A stretch of DNA of 64,000 bases from Candidatus Aminicenantota bacterium (GTDB taxonomy: Bacteria > Acidobacteriota > Aminicenantia > UBA2199), in the NCBI GenBank assembly GCA_026393835.1, contig JAPKZK010000137.1, forward strand, positions 44,429-108,428, in the 5' to 3' direction. Made by a program: the position numbers and the translations under genes. This document shows positions 16,409 through 24,150 of the stretch, in pieces. The notes under the pieces were generated by a model that was not told where the DNA came from, did no database searches, and saw nothing but the letters and a program-made list of their open reading frames with translations. The stretch's first letter is position 1. Every line of letters starts with the position of its first letter.

Positions 16409-16729
16409 ATGGCGGAAGACAATGATCAAATGAAAGCACGAAGGGTGGAGCTTTTAGAGGACCGGGGTGAGACTTCCCGTTTCACCAGTGCGGAGATCGA
16501 TGAAAAGGGGAAGTTTACGATTTATACCACAGATATAGGGAAAATGCCGGAAGAAGTGTGGGGGGATTCGGATTATGAATTCTGGGTAACGGTGCAGGCG
16601 GAGCATAAAGATATGCTGCTTTTGGCGTTGGTCGAGAAATTGTACGGCGGGCATTTTTCCGCCGTCGATGAGTTCCGTGATTTTTTAGAGTCCAAAGGAA
16701 TCCCGCACAAGTTTGAAAACTGGGCATAA
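16409..16729 (+). CDS. Small hypothetical protein
   Basis: 106 residues, acidic and soluble, with AAGGAGGGG ahead of the ATG. It has FTIYTTDIGKMPEEVWGDSD and ends VDEFRDFLESKGIPHKFENW, a helix-turn of unknown function. It follows the 492-residue gene on the same strand. No family recognised and no sign of secretion. Confidence 0.7.
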   Translation: MAEDNDQMKARRVELLEDRGETSRFTSAEIDEKGKFTIYTTDIGKMPEEVWGDSDYEFWVTVQAEHKDMLLLALVEKLYGGHFSAVDEFRDFLESKGIPHKFENWA

Positions 16730-16734
16730 CTTTT

Positions 16735-16845
16735 GCCACCAAGGCACGCCAGTACAAGGCACCAAGAATTTTTTTATAATAAACCCCTTGGTGTTTCTTT
16801 GTGCCTTCGCACATGCGTGCCTTTGTGGCTATCTTCATGGCAGCG
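16735..16845. repeat. Long imperfect inverted repeat between convergent genes
   Basis: The left arm GCCACCAAGGCACGCCAGTA then CAAGGCACCAAG is mirrored on the right by CTTGGTGTTTCTTTGTGCCT then TCGCACATGCGTGCCTTTGT and GGC. Arms are about 40-45 nt around an AT-rich centre. It looks like a MITE- or REP-like element and may end transcription from both sides. Confidence 0.65.
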
Positions 16846-16892
16846 GCCGCCGGCTCTTCAGCGCTTGAAGAACCGACGACCTGTTGGTTACT

Positions 16893-19496
16893 TTACTGCT
16901 GGGTGGCTGAGGTTGACGTGTCGCTTGTCGGCGGTTTTACGATAAACCGGACGCCGCCGATTTCAACCCATTTTTTACCGTCAAAATTTCGCTGGACGAC
17001 GTCGAAGGTATAATTTTTCCTGTCGGCTGTAGGATCTTTGAAAGGTGTAAAAATAACTTTAATCAGTTGCTGTTCCCTGGGTTTAAGTTTAATGCTGGTG
17101 ATATTCGCTTTTTCGGCCACGACGGTAATCGTATTGGCCATATCTTTAGTCACAATAACCCCAGTTCCTGCGCCCTTTGAATCGGTTTGCCATCGGGTAA
17201 ATAATTCCGCGCCGAGATCCACCTGAACGGTTCCCCAATCCAGGATATCTCGATTTTCGGTTGCTAAGGCCTCGAATTGCACTGCAATTTCAACCTCATC
17301 GGCGGTCATATTACCCACGCCAATGACAACGCCTCCACCGCCGCCTCCGCCAGTGACGATGGTGATATTTTTCCAGACGATATTATTATTATTTGCCACA
17401 TTGGTATTGATGGCCGAAACTTCGGGGAAAGTCATACCGTAAGGCGGGAATGGCGCTGTTTCAATGCGGGAGAGTAAGCAGAAATGGGGGGAACCGTAAG
17501 CGCCGGGGTCAGGTGGGTTCCAGGGGAATTCTAAAATAGTCGTTTGACCTTGCGCTAAGACGCCCGTCGGCTGTTGAGCGATAAAATTCCAGGAGCCGGG
17601 CCAATCTAAACCGGTCCCGGGGAATGCCCAGTATACCTTATCGATTCCATGGCCTTCACCGTCTCTACATCTTATCATGACATATAGATAGTTGATCTGT
17701 CCATAGATTGGGTTTTGATGGGTATGGTTGGAAATCCCGTCGGGCTGGTTGCGCACCCACATATCGTCGCTGCACCACATCGGATAAGAGATGGTATTAG
17801 GTTCGACGCCGGTATCGTCGGGCCGGTCCTGGGACCATAAGTCCGGTTTCAATTTAAACGCGGCGATCCATGTCTGCCAATTGGAGCCGGAAGTGGCATA
17901 GTACTCATTGGTATACCAGAAGACCTGGTCATCCACGGGATCGATGGTCATATGAGTATAATCTCCCCAACGGTCTGTATAGGTCTGTGATCCGGTGCCC
18001 TCTTTAAGCGAGCCTTCCCCCAGCGTCATGACGCCGAGGTTGGAATCGATGGAAGCCTGGGCCGCATAGCGGATAGAGGGATAAAGAGTGGAAGAAGAGA
18101 CGCTGTAACCGAGGGCGATATTGCCGTCTTCATCGCCTTCGATGCTGCCCATCCAACGGTGATTCGTATCCGGTGAATAAGTACCCTGCTGGTAAATCGA
18201 TGGCGTCCCGTTGTTGATACGAACTTCATACCAACGTTCAGCCCTGCGGCCACTGTATTCGCAGACATGATTTACATACAGGGAGGAAAAACCATCAAAT
18301 TCCCTGTAGTTAGCGGGTTGCATTAACCGGCCGAAAAGGGAATCAAGCGTATTGGCGGTGCCGCGCTGCGGAACATTGCTGGCCGTTAAACCGAAAGCCG
18401 TCACCGGGAGGAAAACCGGTCCACTCCAGGTGGTGTTCCCCGGGTTAGTCCAGTCCACATCGTATTCCCACATTACCAACTGGTCGACAGAAGGTGGGCC
18501 GTACTCATTCGCATCCATGGTAATCATATAATTGGGGGTATTGGCAGGCGGCGACGTCGGGCCTTTGGCATTGGCCGGGAGAATCGACCAGGCGTAGTAA
18601 CTGTTGTCATATATGGTCTGCGCGGTCAATGTCCCACTATAAAGGTCTGATTTTTTCAAGGCCCAGATTCTTACTCCCTGGAATTGCCCCGGCCATGTGA
18701 ACATGTTGGCTGTGATATAGATGGCATCATGCCATACACCCAGTTTCGGGTAATCATTCATCAATGTGGGGTCTGCTTGCATCGGGTATTGGTACCAATT
18801 ACCCAGGGGGTTGCTGGTTTGTGAAACCGCAATGGAAAACCAGGACCCGGTGGAATGATTTGCATACCAGGCAAAATCCAGGATAATCCAGCGCTGTGCA
18901 TATTGATCGAAAAGCACGATAGGATCGCCATTATTATCCTCATCGCAGGGGGTGTTCTCTATTGGTCCTCCTTCGAAAAAATCATCATAGGTGGTGGCAA
19001 ATTCTCGAACTCCGTCGCTTTTCCTGTAGATGGCAAAGGAAATATTGACTGCCTGCACATAATGATTGATACCGACATCGCCGGTAGGGTCCGGGGGCCA
19101 ACCGGCGCCCCAATTTTGAAAATCCAGCCCATTGAAACCGATAATAGGATTCGCCAATGGCATGGGGGCTGGAACCGCTTCTCCGCTTACGCCGCGGTAT
19201 GAAGTTTGAACCGCGGTATCCGGCCGGGTTTCTTGTTGAACAATGGGCAAGCCCCGTTCAAAGTTTAAGACCGGCCGCATTTTCCGGGGGGTAGTGCGTT
19301 CACTCAGTGGGGTCTTATTTGAATCTTGCATATTCCGCAGCACGCCTCTCACAGTTATAACACTGGCCCCTTTCTTCAACACCGGCCATTGGGTTTTCCG
19401 GTTGCTATTATCTGCCGCCAGGATAATTAACCCAGGGGTGACAAGAAGCAGTGTTACTACTACTAACAATGTTTTAAAGCTCTTACTTAGCTTCAT
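16893..19496 (-). CDS. Large secreted protein of unknown function
   Basis: 867 residues. It has a clear signal peptide (MKLSKSFKTLLVVVTLLLVT) and a GGAGG site before the ATG. The body is rich in Trp, Tyr, Asn and Gly; GWPPDPTGDVGINHYVQAVN, YAQRWIILDFAWY and WMGSIEGDEDGNIALGYSVS recur in secreted bacterial proteins thought to be beta-propellers. The C-terminal region after GGGGGGGVVIGVGN looks like an Ig-like domain (VRFIVKPP). No catalytic motif is recognised. It is monocistronic, read from a region dense in GTTGTA-type sites. Confidence 0.75.
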   Translation of the reverse strand: MKLSKSFKTLLVVVTLLLVTPGLIILAADNSNRKTQWPVLKKGASVITVRGVLRNMQDSNKTPLSERTTPRKMRPVLNFERGLPIVQQETRPDTAVQTSYRGVSGEAVPAPMPLANPIIGFNGLDFQNWGAGWPPDPTGDVGINHYVQAVNISFAIYRKSDGVREFATTYDDFFEGGPIENTPCDEDNNGDPIVLFDQYAQRWIILDFAWYANHSTGSWFSIAVSQTSNPLGNWYQYPMQADPTLMNDYPKLGVWHDAIYITANMFTWPGQFQGVRIWALKKSDLYSGTLTAQTIYDNSYYAWSILPANAKGPTSPPANTPNYMITMDANEYGPPSVDQLVMWEYDVDWTNPGNTTWSGPVFLPVTAFGLTASNVPQRGTANTLDSLFGRLMQPANYREFDGFSSLYVNHVCEYSGRRAERWYEVRINNGTPSIYQQGTYSPDTNHRWMGSIEGDEDGNIALGYSVSSSTLYPSIRYAAQASIDSNLGVMTLGEGSLKEGTGSQTYTDRWGDYTHMTIDPVDDQVFWYTNEYYATSGSNWQTWIAAFKLKPDLWSQDRPDDTGVEPNTISYPMWCSDDMWVRNQPDGISNHTHQNPIYGQINYLYVMIRCRDGEGHGIDKVYWAFPGTGLDWPGSWNFIAQQPTGVLAQGQTTILEFPWNPPDPGAYGSPHFCLLSRIETAPFPPYGMTFPEVSAINTNVANNNNIVWKNITIVTGGGGGGGVVIGVGNMTADEVEIAVQFEALATENRDILDWGTVQVDLGAELFTRWQTDSKGAGTGVIVTKDMANTITVVAEKANITSIKLKPREQQLIKVIFTPFKDPTADRKNYTFDVVQRNFDGKKWVEIGGVRFIVKPPTSDTSTSATQQ

Positions 19497-19574
19497 AAAT
19501 CCTCCTTTTTTTTATTTTTTTTCATTAGCTAGTGGTATTGTATGGATGGGAAAACGGTTTGTAAATACATCAAA

Positions 19575-19648
19575 GGTTGTATATTCGGTTGTATTTTGAA
19601 AAAAAAAGTCGTACAACTAAAGTTGTATAAAAGCAAAATGGTTGTACA
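19575..19648. promoter_or_regulatory. Cluster of GGTTGTAY sites and a palindrome
   Basis: GGTTGTAT occurs at 19575 and 19587, a perfect palindrome TACAACT-AA-AGTTGTA at 19612-19627, and GGTTGTAC at 19640. The cluster is 80-150 bp upstream of the large secreted protein gene and could be its operator region. The regulator is unknown. Confidence 0.4.
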
Positions 19649-19763
19649 TGGAACAAGTCCGGATTTTTTCGCGGTGGTTTACTCCGCTAATGATTGTTCC
19701 TTTATTTTCCCTCTTCTATTCCCCTGGATTCGATATCAAAGTTTGATATCTTCATTGATTCTA

Positions 19764-20081
19764 TCAGGCAACACGCTGCAATTCCCCCCTTTTTTTCAAT
19801 AAGGTTATGAACCTGCTTTTATCTTCAAGACTTAACAAATCCACCGGGTGGTCCAATGCGCCCAATAATTTTCCTAAAACCTCAAAAAAAACACTATCCC
19901 TTAATCCTTTTACGGCCAGGTCGATATCGGATTTTGGGGAGTATTTGCCGTTGGCCAGTGACCCGAAGAGATATATTTCAATACATCCTTCAGCAGTTAA
20001 TATATGGATGGCTTTTTCGATGTCTCTCCTATAATCGGCTGGCAATCGTTCTATCAGGTATTGATTTTTTATTTTCTGCAT
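19764..20081 (-). CDS. MNT-type nucleotidyltransferase, orphan antitoxin-like
   Basis: 105 residues with the minimal nucleotidyltransferase motif: LFGSLANGKYSPKSDIDLAV gives GS and DxD. Small MNT proteins usually act as antitoxins by adding AMP to a HEPN (HepT) toxin. No HEPN gene lies next to it on either side, so it is an orphan. A TTGTTT-N17-TATAAT promoter (20117-20089) ends 7 nt before the ATG, with only AAAGG before the start. Confidence 0.85.
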   Translation of the reverse strand: MQKIKNQYLIERLPADYRRDIEKAIHILTAEGCIEIYLFGSLANGKYSPKSDIDLAVKGLRDSVFFEVLGKLLGALDHPVDLLSLEDKSRFITLLKKRGELQRVA

Positions 20082-20088
20082 CCTTTAT

Positions 20089-20117
20089 ATTATAGTATTT
20101 TTCGCCCTAAAAAACAA
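20089..20117 (-). promoter_or_regulatory. Promoter of the orphan MNT gene, very short leader
   Basis: Minus strand TTGTTT (20117-20112), 17 bp, TATAAT (20094-20089); the ATG at 20081 is 7 nt later. Confidence 0.55.
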
Positions 20118-20144
20118 TTTCTAAAAAAGGAAAAAAGTATTCCC

Positions 20145-20208
20145 CTCTTTTTTTACGCGGTCCTTCGCATTTAGGGTGTCCCCCTGCACCTTCGCGGCTA
20201 TTTTATTG
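20145..20208. repeat. 3'-flank repeat of the ROCO cassette
   Basis: TTTTTTTACGCGGTCCTTCG then CATTTAGGGTGTCC. A close copy lies at 24082-24135, downstream of the AAA/PD-(D/E)XK gene, in the same position and orientation relative to the gene. Confidence 0.7.
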
Positions 20209-20217
20209 GCAGGATTA

Positions 20218-22626
20218 TTACAGAAGAGCCTTGATAATGGCGATTATTCCCGCCGCTAATGCCACAATGATGCTCACATAGCCGATGATTTTCCAGAATT
20301 TGTTTTCCGGTTTTGGGGGCGGGGGCGGGGGAATTGGGAGCGGTCGATCCCCGGATTTTTCAATACCATCTAATAATATGCTCACAGAGTAGCGCTTTCT
20401 TATTTTACCGATGGTTATTTCAGGGATGCCCATCAACTCATGACCACTTAATTCTTCATACTCCACGGTTATCTCAGGATTATCCGGCAGCGGGACCAAC
20501 TCGGTGGTCTTTAATTTTTCAAAGCTGTAATTGATATCCCGCAGGGTTTTGCGAATTACCGAAAAATAGTCCCGCTTTCGCTTACCGTTGACGTAAATAA
20601 ATATCCGGCGTTCTCGTTCATCGGATTTGACCACGGCAAAGGCATGAAAGGCTTTATCTTCCAGCACCACCCCGGTGCGCCATTGTTGGCCGTCTTTAAT
20701 ATCCCGGTGCATCCGGACGATGAAGCGCGGCATTACACTGCGGGGAAGAAAATCATAATCGATGATAAACTTTAAAGAGGAGTTATAGTCGAAATCAAAG
20801 CTGCACTCTTCCGCGGCCAGGAGATCGGGGATCAGCACCCGATTCGCATCCAGCCTGTAGCACAACTCGAATTTGATCATTAATTCGATAATGTACCGGT
20901 TTTTATCCGGCGAGTATTCATAATCGCGGTTATTCGTCGGTTTTAAAATTTCCTCCAGCATATTCAATTGTAATAACCCACTGCTCTCCGCCAATAGTCT
21001 GGCGTTGATTATTTTATAGACGGCTTCGGTTACCCATTTAGGGTCCAGCACATGGGTATCGTCCAGTTCCAGATCTTTAAAGTGGAGAATCACGCCCAGG
21101 TCATTTAAGAAGTCCACCAAGGTATCCTGGCTGGATTTATCCGTTATATTTTGCCTAGAGCATATTGCCCGGTATTCCCAGTAGGAGAGGAAAGGTTTTT
21201 TCATATTTTCCAACCGGGTTTTGACCTCGAACCAGGAGGCCGCCCAGGTAGTGTGGATCATTTCCACTTGAAATAATGCCATTTCCAGTGTCGGGACCAG
21301 GGCTTCGATACCTTCGCCGGTTTTGCAGGAGACCCGGTAAAAGCTTTTAATGTTCGGATATTTATCTTGCAGGAATTTTCGATTCAGTTCGAAACCCCGG
21401 TTTTCATCGATTTTGTTGATGACTACCAACACCGGGGAGTCACCGCCGAAGCTTTCGCAATGTTTGAGCCAGTATTCGGTTTTTTCATCTTTACGGCCGT
21501 CCAGCACCAGGAGGTAAAGACTGCGTTTGGACAGAAAAAATTGGTGGGTGGCGTGCATGATTTCCTGGCCGCCGAAATCCCAGAGATTTACTTTTATGGT
21601 TTTATCGCTTTGTTTAACGGTCCAGGGTTTGATATTAATACCGTGGGTTTTGGGTTCGTCTTTATCAAATGCCTGGTTCAGGAGGCGTTTGACCAGGGAG
21701 GTTTTGCCGGCGCCACCGTCGCCCACCAGCAGAACTTTAACTTCATTTACCGGCAGGGTTTCTTCCTTTATGGAATCGAAATAATCCTTTATGGCGGTTT
21801 TGCCTTTTTTAATAATCTCTATTGGCGGCTTTTCCAGGGGATTACCATGCAGGTAAATTTTCTGCTCCCACTTCTTTTCAGATTCCACATTTATTTCCAA
21901 GCCCAGTTCCACCAGGGCTTCGGGCAATTCTTTTATTTTATTGTGCCTTAAATCTAACGATTGTAAAGTGCTCAATTCTTGAAGAAAGGAGATATCGGTA
22001 ATGTAATTATTCCTCAAATCTAATTGTGTCAGATTGCTCAACCCATGAAGAGAGGAGATATCGGTAATTTGATTACCCCATAAATATAATTGTGCCAAAT
22101 TGCTCAACGCATGAAGAGAGGAGATATTGTTAATTTGATTATTCAATAAATTTAACTGGGTCAGTTGGCTCAAACCTTGAAGAAAGGAGATATCGCTAAT
22201 ATGATTATCACTTAAATCTAAGCGTGTCAGCTTGCTCAATCCTTGAAGAAAGGTGATATCGGTAATTTGATTCTCTCCTAAATATAAGTGTGTCAGATTG
22301 CTCAACCCTTGAAGAAAGGAGATATCGGTAATTTGATTACCTTCTAAATATAAGTGCGTTAAATTGCTCACCCCATGAAGAAAGGAGATATCCTTAAGTT
22401 GAGTATAATTCAAATTTAACTTTTGGAGATGGCGAAAGGTGGAAAGAGAAGCTGGGACAGTATATAATTTCATCTCAGCTAAATTCAAGCCGATGACCTT
22501 TTCTTTTTCATCCAGGGCAATGCCTTGTTGGTCATATAAATGTATCTTTTCAAATTCCCGTTTTTCTAATTTTTGCCCTATCTTTTTTTCTAACTTTTTG
22601 ATCCGCTCTAAATCTCTCAATGCCAT
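20218..22626 (-). CDS. ROCO-family GTPase with LRRs and C-terminal membrane anchor
   Basis: 802 residues. Residues about 35-235 hold eight or nine leucine-rich repeats of 22 residues (LSNLTHLYLEGNQITDISFL). The Roc GTPase domain has the P-loop GDGGAGKTSLVKRLL (about 300-314), the switch DFGGQEIMHATHQFF and NKID; the COR domain follows (about 460-640), with WVTEAVYKIINARLLAE. A Pro-rich hinge (PLPIPPPPPPKPE) precedes a single membrane helix at 778-800. Bacterial ROCO proteins are large GTP-binding signalling proteins; their role is mostly unknown. It shares its promoter and leader with the next two genes upstream, and its P-loop DNA is copied at the start of the TIR gene. Confidence 0.93.
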   Translation of the reverse strand: MALRDLERIKKLEKKIGQKLEKREFEKIHLYDQQGIALDEKEKVIGLNLAEMKLYTVPASLSTFRHLQKLNLNYTQLKDISFLHGVSNLTHLYLEGNQITDISFLQGLSNLTHLYLGENQITDITFLQGLSKLTRLDLSDNHISDISFLQGLSQLTQLNLLNNQINNISSLHALSNLAQLYLWGNQITDISSLHGLSNLTQLDLRNNYITDISFLQELSTLQSLDLRHNKIKELPEALVELGLEINVESEKKWEQKIYLHGNPLEKPPIEIIKKGKTAIKDYFDSIKEETLPVNEVKVLLVGDGGAGKTSLVKRLLNQAFDKDEPKTHGINIKPWTVKQSDKTIKVNLWDFGGQEIMHATHQFFLSKRSLYLLVLDGRKDEKTEYWLKHCESFGGDSPVLVVINKIDENRGFELNRKFLQDKYPNIKSFYRVSCKTGEGIEALVPTLEMALFQVEMIHTTWAASWFEVKTRLENMKKPFLSYWEYRAICSRQNITDKSSQDTLVDFLNDLGVILHFKDLELDDTHVLDPKWVTEAVYKIINARLLAESSGLLQLNMLEEILKPTNNRDYEYSPDKNRYIIELMIKFELCYRLDANRVLIPDLLAAEECSFDFDYNSSLKFIIDYDFLPRSVMPRFIVRMHRDIKDGQQWRTGVVLEDKAFHAFAVVKSDERERRIFIYVNGKRKRDYFSVIRKTLRDINYSFEKLKTTELVPLPDNPEITVEYEELSGHELMGIPEITIGKIRKRYSVSILLDGIEKSGDRPLPIPPPPPPKPENKFWKIIGYVSIIVALAAGIIAIIKALL

Positions 22627-22740
22627 TTAAATCTCCTTTGCTGCGTATAATGTATACGTTTCATTATTTAAGAGTTAAGTATAAACGATTTGAGGGAAAA
22701 AGGCAATAATGTGAATCAGGGGCAGGGGCCAGGAAAAAGT
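22627..22740 (-). promoter_or_regulatory. Shared promoter-leader, copy 1 (ROCO)
   Basis: Minus strand TTGCCT (22706-22701), 17 bp, TATACT (22683-22678). The leader ends GCAGCAAAGGAGATTTAA just before the ATG. The same -35, spacing and SD block recur at 23928-24010 and 26398-26454, and upstream AATCAGGGGC is shared with copy 2. Confidence 0.8.
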
Positions 22741-22787
22741 GGAAACGAGGAAGAGAGGAACCAAAGGGGACAGTACAGTGTCTCCCT

Positions 22788-23927
22788 TTACTTACTATTT
22801 TCCACATAGTTTTCAAGGATTTCCTTTATCATTTGTTGAGGGTTTTTTCCCTCTCGCCGGGCTAATTTAATTAAAACCTCTTTTAGTTTTGGGCTTATGT
22901 TTATCAATAGGTGAACTGTTTTTTCGCCTTTTGTCTTGATTCTCGTAATAATGTTTCTTGTGAATTTTATAATAACCCCAATAATAGCACCTGTAGCAGG
23001 GCCATATATAAATGATCGAGCAACATTATCACTATCTAATTTAACACTTAGCCCAAATTCGAAAACAAACCAAGCAAAAAATCCAACAGAGCCTCCTATA
23101 AGGGGATAAAGATTTATTTCTTCTTTTTTTTTCCAAGTTGCAGCGCCAATAAATGCCCCGGCTATACCATTGAAAATTATAGAGGTCATGTGATCAACAT
23201 ATTCGCTGAGAACTCTACCGAAAAAAAGCCCAAAAACCGATCCTATGGCAATTCCCACCAATGCCCCGATTATTAATCGCTTGATTATTAATCGATTGAG
23301 GAGTAAAATATTTTCTTCTTCAATTTCAAGATCATCGTCTGTTTTTTCCTTTTGATCAAAAATTTCAGACTCTTGAGCCGAATTCTCCTGGGCATAGGGT
23401 GTTATATTCGGACTGGTTAAAATATCATGCAATTCACTTGTAAATACCGATAAAAGTGTTTCAATCGCATTATCAGAAAAACTTGCCAACGGGTTCCCAT
23501 TCCTGGGCCAGACTTGAATTTTTTCCAGCCAATCACATTTGGTCCACGCACAGGATTTGAGGATTATAGGAAAAATTTGCATATTTTTTTTGGCTTTTTG
23601 CGCTAGGCATACCGGTATTTCTTTTTCTGAAATGAAATCGGAACTGAGATAATCAGCAGAGATAAGCATAATCGCAGCGTCTGCTTCATTTATGGCCTCA
23701 TTGATTTTTTTTTCCCATTCCTCTCCTTGTCGGATTTCACTGTCATCCCAGATAATTAAAGTAAATTTATCTTTCAATGCCTTCAGTTGAGTAACAAGCC
23801 GATTTTTCCAATCTTCATCCTTGTGGCTGTAACTGATAAATATTTTTTTGGGAAGGAAGGTTTTGCCGGCGCTGCCGTCGCCCTCCGGCAAAACTTTGAC
23901 TTCATTTAACGGCATGGTATTTCCCAT
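22788..23927 (-). CDS. TIR-domain membrane protein with RHH-like tail
   Basis: 379 residues. Residues 6-25 (PLNEVKVLPEGDGSAGKT) are a copied ROCO P-loop piece. The TIR domain spans about 28-165: KIFISYSHKDEDWKNRLV, IIWDDSEIRQGEEW, and AAIMLISADYLSSDFISEKE with the likely catalytic Glu near 101-103; such domains often cleave NAD. About four Gly-rich membrane segments follow (IGALVGIAIGSVFGLFFG and others, 213-325). The C-terminus, NISPKLKEVLIKLARREG then KNPQQMIKEILENYV, looks like a ribbon-helix-helix motif. This suggests a membrane-bound defence or signalling effector. Its promoter and leader match those of the ROCO gene. Confidence 0.88.
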   Translation of the reverse strand: MGNTMPLNEVKVLPEGDGSAGKTFLPKKIFISYSHKDEDWKNRLVTQLKALKDKFTLIIWDDSEIRQGEEWEKKINEAINEADAAIMLISADYLSSDFISEKEIPVCLAQKAKKNMQIFPIILKSCAWTKCDWLEKIQVWPRNGNPLASFSDNAIETLLSVFTSELHDILTSPNITPYAQENSAQESEIFDQKEKTDDDLEIEEENILLLNRLIIKRLIIGALVGIAIGSVFGLFFGRVLSEYVDHMTSIIFNGIAGAFIGAATWKKKEEINLYPLIGGSVGFFAWFVFEFGLSVKLDSDNVARSFIYGPATGAIIGVIIKFTRNIITRIKTKGEKTVHLLINISPKLKEVLIKLARREGKNPQQMIKEILENYVENSK

Positions 23928-24050
23928 TTAAATCTCCTTTGCTGCCTGGAATTTTTACGTATCCATTATTCAAGGAATAAGTATAATAGATTGGGAGTAA
24001 AAAGGCAAGACTGCAAATCAGGGGCTGGAATAAGGAAGAGCGGAAGCGAG
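23928..24050 (-). promoter_or_regulatory. Shared promoter-leader, copy 2 (TIR)
   Basis: Minus strand TTGCCT (24008-24003), 17 bp, TATACT (23985-23980), then the GCAGCAAAGGAGATTTAA block before the ATG. Upstream AATCAGGGGC and GAAGCGAGGAAGAG match copy 1. Confidence 0.8.
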
Positions 24051-24075
24051 GAAGAGCAGAAGAGCGGAAAAAAAC

Positions 24076-24140
24076 ATTTCTTTTTTTACGCGACCCTTCG
24101 CATTTAGGGTGTCCCGCCGGGACCTCAGCGGCATTCGGGC
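24076..24140. repeat. 3'-flank repeat of the AAA cassette
   Basis: TTTTTTTACGCGACCCTTCG then CATTTAGGGTGTCC, homologous to 20145-20208. Confidence 0.7.
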
Positions 24141-24150
24141 CTGGATATAA

